Program-made: the position numbers and the translations under genes
Notes under the pieces: generated by a model
Database searches by the model: none
Told to the model about the DNA's origin: nothing
What the model saw: only the letters and a program-made list of their open reading frames with translations
Part shown: positions 30,738 to 35,382 of the stretch, in pieces
Position numbering within the stretch: position 1 is the stretch's first letter
How the letters are laid out: the number at the start of each line of letters is the position of its first letter
From: a virus
Direction: 5' to 3' (one strand)
DNA length: 35,382 nucleotides
IMG/VR virus record: IMGVR_UViG_3300025128_000157
Coordinates: 1 to 35,382 of that record

Positions 30738-32641
30738 TAACTTAATCCTCCATGACCATTAGATGCTGAAGCGTTAAGCATATTGACAACAGTTAAATCT
30801 CCAAAATCTGCTGCGTCTCCTGTGGAACCAATAGTAATATAATCTATGGTTACTGATCCTGTATCGTCTGCAATATTTCCTCCAGACATTACACCTCTTG
30901 TAATATTTGAAGTTCCTCCTGTTCGTCTAGCTACAGTTAAATCTCCAAAATCTGTGGCATTACCAGTTGAACCAATAGTAATATAATCTATGGTATTATA
31001 AAAAGTAGATGCTGGAGCTGAAAAAGTATATCCTCCTGGAAATACACCTCTTGTAGCAGAACCAAGTCCAGTGGTCCATCCTCTTGCAACTGTTAAATCT
31101 CCAAAATCTGTAGCATTACCAGTTGAACCAATTGTTACATATTCCATTGTGTTTTGAAAAGATAAACTTCCTTGTTCACCACCTGCTAAAACTAATCTTG
31201 TAGTACTAGCTATTCCACCTACGTTTGCTCTAGCAGCTGATAAATCTCCAAAATCAGATGCATTACCTATTGTTGCAATTACAACATAATCTATTACATT
31301 TGATTTTGAAGGAGTTTCACCACCTGCAAAAACAGCTCTTGTGCTATTAGAATTACCACCTACTCTTCCTCTTGCAGCTGATAAATCTCCAAAGTCACTA
31401 CTATTTCCTTCAGACGCAAAAAATGTTGAGTTAATATGATTAGTGCTTGCACCTAAACCACTAGCAGTCACAGCTATTACACCATTAGATCCTCTTCCTT
31501 CAGTGGCTGTGGCAGTATTTAAATCTCCGAATCTAGCTGCATTACCTGTTGTTGATATGTTAAAAAAATCTATATGAGTTTGAGCTGTAAAAGAATTATT
31601 TACACCTCCTAATCTAAGTGCTCTTTGTCCTACACCTGGTCCTTGTGCGATTGGTGCTATTCTTGTTCCTTGATATCCGTCATTTAAACCACCGTGTGCG
31701 TTTGATCCTCCTGAAGGACCTGCAACACCATTATTCATATCTCCAAAATCTACAGCTGCTCCACCATTTGCAAATATTGCAAAATCAATAGTGTTAACTT
31801 TACTTCCAGTATTTCCACCTGCTGTTAAACTTCTCACAGAATTAGAAGCGTTACATGTATATCCTCTAGCTGATGTTAAATCTCCAAAATCTATAGCATT
31901 ACCTTGACTAGTCATTTCTAATTTTTGAATATGATTAACATAATCACTTCCATAACCTCCTGAGACAAATCCTATAGTAGATGAAGAATTATTTCCACCG
32001 CTTGTTCCAACAGCGTATGCTAGATCTCCAAAGTCAGTAGCATTACCAGTTGTAGCAATTTGAACAAAGTCCATTGTATTTACATAAGAACCTGTCGTGC
32101 CTCCACAACGAATAGCTCTTGTTGGACTTACAACACTCTGAGGTTCTTGAACACTTTGTGTTAGATCTCCAAAATCTGTTGTGTTACTTGTAAAAGCCAT
32201 GGTAACAAATTCAATAATATTAACATTAGAAGGCGTTGCACCTCCCATTCTAAGCCCTCTAGTAGAGTTACTAGCTCCAGTCACAAAGTTTGTATTAGCA
32301 CTTATGTCACCAAAATCAGCAGCATTACCTTGAGTCATTATGGTTACATAATCCATAACATTTGTTATACTTGGAGTCCCTCCTCCTAAATGTATATGTC
32401 TTGTGAGTGAAGAAAATGCTGATTGGTGTTTTCTGTTTCCAGTTAAATCTCCAAAATCTGCTGCATTACCTGCTGATGCTAAAGTTACAAAATCTATTAC
32501 GTTTATAACTGAACCTGTATCACCCCCAGAAAAAATTCCACGAGAACTATGATTACGCCAATAGCCACCCATAACAGCGTCATTGACTTGTTTTAAAGTC
32601 CATACGCCCGAACAGTCATCAAGTTGCGGGTAGTTCGCCAT
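30737..32641 (-). CDS. Propeller-repeat adhesin, paired 6 + 6 repeats
   Basis: A 634-residue paralogue. After an N-terminal segment (MANYPQLDDCSGVWTLKQVN) there are six DFGDL-type repeats, an SNAHGGLNDGYQGTR linker and six further repeats, ending SNGHGGLS. The N-terminal part probably anchors to the tail. Several repeats are almost identical (three start GSTGNA/DA), suggesting recent internal duplication. Role inferred as tail fibre or host-receptor binding. Confidence 0.75.
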   Translation of the reverse strand: MANYPQLDDCSGVWTLKQVNDAVMGGYWRNHSSRGIFSGGDTGSVINVIDFVTLASAGNAADFGDLTGNRKHQSAFSSLTRHIHLGGGTPSITNVMDYVTIMTQGNAADFGDISANTNFVTGASNSTRGLRMGGATPSNVNIIEFVTMAFTSNTTDFGDLTQSVQEPQSVVSPTRAIRCGGTTGSYVNTMDFVQIATTGNATDFGDLAYAVGTSGGNNSSSTIGFVSGGYGSDYVNHIQKLEMTSQGNAIDFGDLTSARGYTCNASNSVRSLTAGGNTGSKVNTIDFAIFANGGAAVDFGDMNNGVAGPSGGSNAHGGLNDGYQGTRIAPIAQGPGVGQRALRLGGVNNSFTAQTHIDFFNISTTGNAARFGDLNTATATEGRGSNGVIAVTASGLGASTNHINSTFFASEGNSSDFGDLSAARGRVGGNSNSTRAVFAGGETPSKSNVIDYVVIATIGNASDFGDLSAARANVGGIASTTRLVLAGGEQGSLSFQNTMEYVTIGSTGNATDFGDLTVARGWTTGLGSATRGVFPGGYTFSAPASTFYNTIDYITIGSTGNATDFGDLTVARRTGGTSNITRGVMSGGNIADDTGSVTIDYITIGSTGDAADFGDLTVVNMLNASASNGHGGLS

Positions 32642-32649
32642 TTAAATTC

Positions 32650-32952
32650 CTAGTCTATTTTTTTAGTCCAAACATAATTAGCTGCATTAGTTTGATTAAA
32701 ATCTTGTTGTCCACCTTCTCCATCAGGTTCTTTCCAATCAGATGTGTAAGTATCTAAATAAGATTTTATTGCTGCTGCATTTGCTAATACACCTAAACCT
32801 TCTTCATCTGATCCATCAACAGTTGCACCAATCATGTCCCAATCTTGAGGAGATGCACCGCCATTTGCTTTTGGATAGTATCCACCATCAGCTATGAAAG
32901 TTGGAATAGTCCCTTGAGAAGTTAAGTTATATTTAATTATTTTATTTGCCAT
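32650..32952 (-). CDS. Small virion-region protein
   Basis: A 100-residue protein (MANKIIKYNLTSQGTIPTFI ...) with a DGGYYPKANGGASPQDWDMI segment, acidic middle and a Trp-containing C-terminus (NYVWTKKID). It lies between a coiled-coil protein and an adhesin, and overlaps the former by 11 nt. Perhaps a tail-fibre adaptor or chaperone; I do not recognise the family. Confidence 0.6.
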   Translation of the reverse strand: MANKIIKYNLTSQGTIPTFIADGGYYPKANGGASPQDWDMIGATVDGSDEEGLGVLANAAAIKSYLDTYTSDWKEPDGEGGQQDFNQTNAANYVWTKKID

Positions 32953-33784
32953 TTGTTGTATCCTTATTATCTATTAGTTTAGTATTAAGCGACTCTTCAT
33001 CGTACAGCTTAAATCCTCTACGTTCTGCAAACTTATTTGCATCACTAGAAAACTTAGCCGCGCACGCTTCTAACCATTGCATGGTCATTTCATGTGTAGG
33101 CGCTTTGCCTTCATCCATCATCTTATTTTCCATTTTAAGATACGCATAAATTTCAGCTTGTGCCTGTGCACTGTTTATACCCATATCGAAGAGATAAATC
33201 AAGTTCCCTTCATCAATAACTCCACCCCTAGCTCTTGCTGCATTTAGGGCTTGTTTCATACAAGTCATAACATGATAGTTAGCTTCTTCCTTTTCATACT
33301 CTTCTTCAGTAATGTCTTCTTTACCTAGTTTTTTAAGAATACTTTTATATTGATTAGTAAAAAAATTCATTTTTCTTATGGCACCTGATATAGAGTTTTG
33401 AATATTATTCATATTAACCTGTATTTCTAAAATCTCTGTTTCAAGTAATTCTTTTTCAAACTCAGTCATATCTAAATCTGTTTTAAGTTTATGTTCTTTT
33501 TCTCTAAGCTCTATGTCTTTTTTTCTCATCTTAAGATGAGCTTCTTCTAAAGCCATTCTAGTTTTATCTATTTCAGCTAATGTATGTTTGACTGATCTTA
33601 TAGGTGTGATCGCTGTAACATCTAACATAACACCCATAAACTGTGAGTGTGATTTATAAAAATTTGAGCTAGATTGTTTTATCGCTGGCAAAGTAGTATG
33701 GATATTATCCAACATTGCTTTGTATTCTTTTTTAACTAGCGGTGAATTTGATATTTCTTTTATTATTAGATCTTTATTTGACAT
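32942..33784 (-). CDS. Coiled-coil protein of the adhesin region
   Basis: The 280-residue protein has a long charged coiled coil (about residues 75-150, with KKDIELREKEHKLKTDLD) flanked by helical domains. The C-terminal part contains YLFDMGINSAQAQAEIYAYL. GGGAGG precedes its ATG, at the very end of the sulfotransferase gene. It may be a fibre-associated or scaffolding protein; no enzyme motif was seen. Confidence 0.6.
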   Translation of the reverse strand: MSNKDLIIKEISNSPLVKKEYKAMLDNIHTTLPAIKQSSSNFYKSHSQFMGVMLDVTAITPIRSVKHTLAEIDKTRMALEEAHLKMRKKDIELREKEHKLKTDLDMTEFEKELLETEILEIQVNMNNIQNSISGAIRKMNFFTNQYKSILKKLGKEDITEEEYEKEEANYHVMTCMKQALNAARARGGVIDEGNLIYLFDMGINSAQAQAEIYAYLKMENKMMDEGKAPTHEMTMQWLEACAAKFSSDANKFAERRGFKLYDEESLNTKLIDNKDTTNGK

Positions 33785-34579
33785 TTATATTTCCTCCCAG
33801 AAATTGCATTGTTTATATTTATCAATGATACTTTTTGGTATGATACTATACGCATCATACTTTTCTTTATAGTTACTTATAGCACCAGTTGTTAGTGTAT
33901 GCAACCCTTCTCCAATTATGGTATCATCGTAACCCATATTGTTTACTTTAAATTGACTTATGTTATTAAAGTCATGTTTAAATTTTGGTATACCTAAGAA
34001 ATTATATACACCATCTATAGTGTTTTCAGTATCTTTTACTAGGTCCTTAAATTTTACTATGTGATATATTTCTTTAGGTTGTTGGTCTATTAAATGTTTT
34101 ATACCTATTAATTCTTTTACAATTTGACCATCTGTATTCATTAACATGTTACATTTTTCTTCTACAGTTTTAGCTGCATATTGATTAATAAAAGATGTTG
34201 GTTCTCTATTAGACCAATCAATAAATGAACCTAATACTTCTATTATATCTCTAACAAGAACTATAATTTTTATATTAGATCTTGTTTCTTTTAAAAATTT
34301 TAAATTTATAGGATATCCCCAAGGTGCTCTGTCAATTATATAATCTTGTTTCCAATCTTTATAATAATTTTCAAATACTTTTTTTGCTACATTATCAAAT
34401 GACTTGTGATCAGGATAATTTTGAAATATGTCTGTGCGTTTAAGCATAAACAATTCACCCATCATATCAGCGCAAATACTATTTGCTGTTGCTGCAACAT
34501 TAGGGTTTTGATTCATAATAGAACCAAACACTGTGTTTCCTGCTCTCGGTAATCCATTAAGGAAAAATATTTCTTTCAT
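33785..34579 (-). CDS. Sulfotransferase
   Basis: A 264-residue protein with the 5'-phosphosulfate loop LPRAGNTVFGS (10-20) and the 3'-phosphate-binding segment IIVLVRDIIEVLGSF (105-119), typical of PAPS-dependent sulfotransferases. It would move a sulfate group from PAPS to a hydroxyl on a sugar, peptide or small molecule. The gene lies between two adhesin genes and has its own promoter with the -10 box 7 nt before the ATG. The acceptor is unknown. Confidence 0.87.
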   Translation of the reverse strand: MKEIFFLNGLPRAGNTVFGSIMNQNPNVAATANSICADMMGELFMLKRTDIFQNYPDHKSFDNVAKKVFENYYKDWKQDYIIDRAPWGYPINLKFLKETRSNIKIIVLVRDIIEVLGSFIDWSNREPTSFINQYAAKTVEEKCNMLMNTDGQIVKELIGIKHLIDQQPKEIYHIVKFKDLVKDTENTIDGVYNFLGIPKFKHDFNNISQFKVNNMGYDDTIIGEGLHTLTTGAISNYKEKYDAYSIIPKSIIDKYKQCNFWEEI

Positions 34580-34586
34580 ATATAGA

Positions 34587-34615
34587 ATTGTACTATATTA
34601 TTTTATTACTGTAAA
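34587..34615 (-). promoter_or_regulatory. Promoter of the sulfotransferase, leaderless geometry
   Basis: TTTACA (34610-34615), 17 nt, TACAAT (34587-34592), then 7 nt (TCTATAT) to the ATG at 34579. The -35 overlaps the last codons of the upstream adhesin gene. Nearly the same block is found before the oxygenase pair, with the same spacer length and distance to the ATG. Confidence 0.7.
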
Positions 34616-35382
34616 CCACCATGTCCATTAGAACCAGAACCCATATCTTCTCTTGAAACAGTCATATCTCCAAAGTCTGCTGCATTACCTGTTGAAGCAA
34701 TAGTTATATAATCTACTGTTGCAACGTGAGCAGGATTTGCATATCCTCCTGCAAAAAGACCTCTAATATTAGTACTAGCTCCTCCAGGAGCTCTTCTTTC
34801 ATCAGTTAAATCTCCAAAGTCCGTAGCATTACCTGCACTGGCAATTGTCACATATTGAATAACATTATGTACACTTGGAACAACACCACCTGCAAAAACA
34901 CCTCTAACATTTGAACTAACATTAGAACCAGGCTGAGCAACAATACCTAATAAATCTCCAAAGTCAGTTGCATCTCCTGTAGAAGAAATTGTTATATAAT
35001 CTATTGTATTATTAAAATAAGGAGATGATCCACTCTCATAACCTCCACCAAAAACACCTCGTGTCGAAGAACAATGTCCAGAAAATGATTGTCTTGCAGC
35101 AGTTAAATCTCCAAAGTCTGCAGCGTTACCAATCGAAGCCATTGTAATATATTCTATTACATTTATAAGATTATCACTAGCATCATAACCACCTGCTGTA
35201 ATTCCTCTAGTTGTGTTTGCAAATCCAGCTCTAGCTGCATAAGTATCTGCAACATCTCCAAAATCTGCTGCATTACCTTTAGTAGCAAATTCTATATATT
35301 CTAAATTACTTGTATTGCTTGGTGTTCTTATTCCTGAAAAAACAGTTCTTATATTATTAGAAGCTCCTCCAGAAGATCTACA
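34606..35382 (-). CDS. Partial propeller-repeat adhesin (N-terminus outside window)
   Basis: The frame is open to the right edge; an internal ATG at 35142 is not the real start, since the same repeat pattern continues upstream to 35382. At least 258 residues are present, with five complete DFGDL-type signatures and part of another repeat, ending SNGHGGLQ. It is the third paralogue of the adhesins at 28821 and 30737. Its C-terminus matches the ends of the propeller modules in those proteins. Confidence 0.75.
   Translation of the reverse strand, partial: CRSSGGASNNIRTVFSGIRTPSNTSNLEYIEFATKGNAADFGDVADTYAARAGFANTTRGITAGGYDASDNLINVIEYITMASIGNAADFGDLTAARQSFSGHCSSTRGVFGGGYESGSSPYFNNTIDYITISSTGDATDFGDLLGIVAQPGSNVSSNVRGVFAGGVVPSVHNVIQYVTIASAGNATDFGDLTDERRAPGGASTNIRGLFAGGYANPAHVATVDYITIASTGNAADFGDMTVSREDMGSGSNGHGGLQ

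Noticed and set aside
28821-35382. Possible CRISPR array or diversity-generating retroelement
   Set aside because: The repeats are degenerate protein-coding units of about 140-150 bp without spacers, and no reverse transcriptase or template repeat is visible.
1-35382. Complete circular genome
   Set aside because: The two window ends do not share sequence, genes run off both ends, and terminase, portal and capsid genes are missing.

Overview
The window looks like most of the genome of a tailed bacteriophage, very probably a marine podovirus-type phage of the kind recovered from SAR11-rich (Pelagibacter-like) plankton. The reasons are strong A+T bias, tightly packed or overlapping genes almost all on the minus strand, a phage family A DNA polymerase, an M15 endolysin, a sulfotransferase and Fe(II)/2-oxoglutarate oxygenases, beta-propeller-like 'DFGDL' repeat adhesins, and many small proteins of types I associate with marine phages. 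The host assignment is inference from remembered families. No terminase, portal, major capsid, RNA polymerase or integrase is visible, so the head module must lie outside the window and the genome is not complete here.

Transcription runs mostly right to left. From 35.4 to 28.8 kb is an adhesin region: three paralogous propeller-repeat proteins (the rightmost cut by the window edge) separated by a sulfotransferase, a coiled-coil protein and a small protein. From 28.8 to 27.6 kb are two Fe(II)/2-oxoglutarate oxygenase-like genes. From 27.6 to 15.6 kb are virion proteins: a 720-residue tail-like protein, several Gly/Gln-rich proteins sharing a GGRI motif, and a 1519-residue protein that is probably an internal virion or ejection protein. 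From 15.6 to 14.9 kb is a lysis pair (holin-like protein and M15 peptidase endolysin).

An SNF2-like helicase at 13.4-14.9 kb is on the plus strand and converges on the endolysin. It is fired from a perfectly palindromic two-way promoter. The other half of that promoter starts the leftward replication operon at 13.4-6.6 kb: two conserved proteins, a candidate ssDNA-binding protein, a TOTE/AEP-type primase, a UvrD-like helicase, a DUF3310 protein and DNA polymerase A. From 6.6 to 2.2 kb is a run of conserved hypothetical genes in which membrane-anchored, coiled-coil and secreted proteins predominate, including a remarkable Glu-rich secreted protein. From 2.2 kb to the left edge are very small proteins, one plus-strand gene, a G+C-rich patch with hairpins, and a PD-(D/E)XK nuclease.

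The most interesting signals are regulatory and architectural. (1) A perfect inverted repeat makes two mutually exclusive promoters. (2) Three genes carry promoters whose -10 box ends exactly 7 nt before the ATG, which predicts leaderless mRNAs; two of these introduce the sulfotransferase and oxygenase cassettes inside the late operon. (3) The full-length adhesins each contain exactly 6 + 6 repeats, suggesting paired six-bladed propellers. (4) A hairpin appears to sequester the ribosome binding site of a tiny gene. (5) A 19-codon reading frame precedes the nuclease in another frame, suggesting a frameshift or a leader peptide. Two genes too short for routine ORF calling (48 and 54 residues) were added by direct translation.
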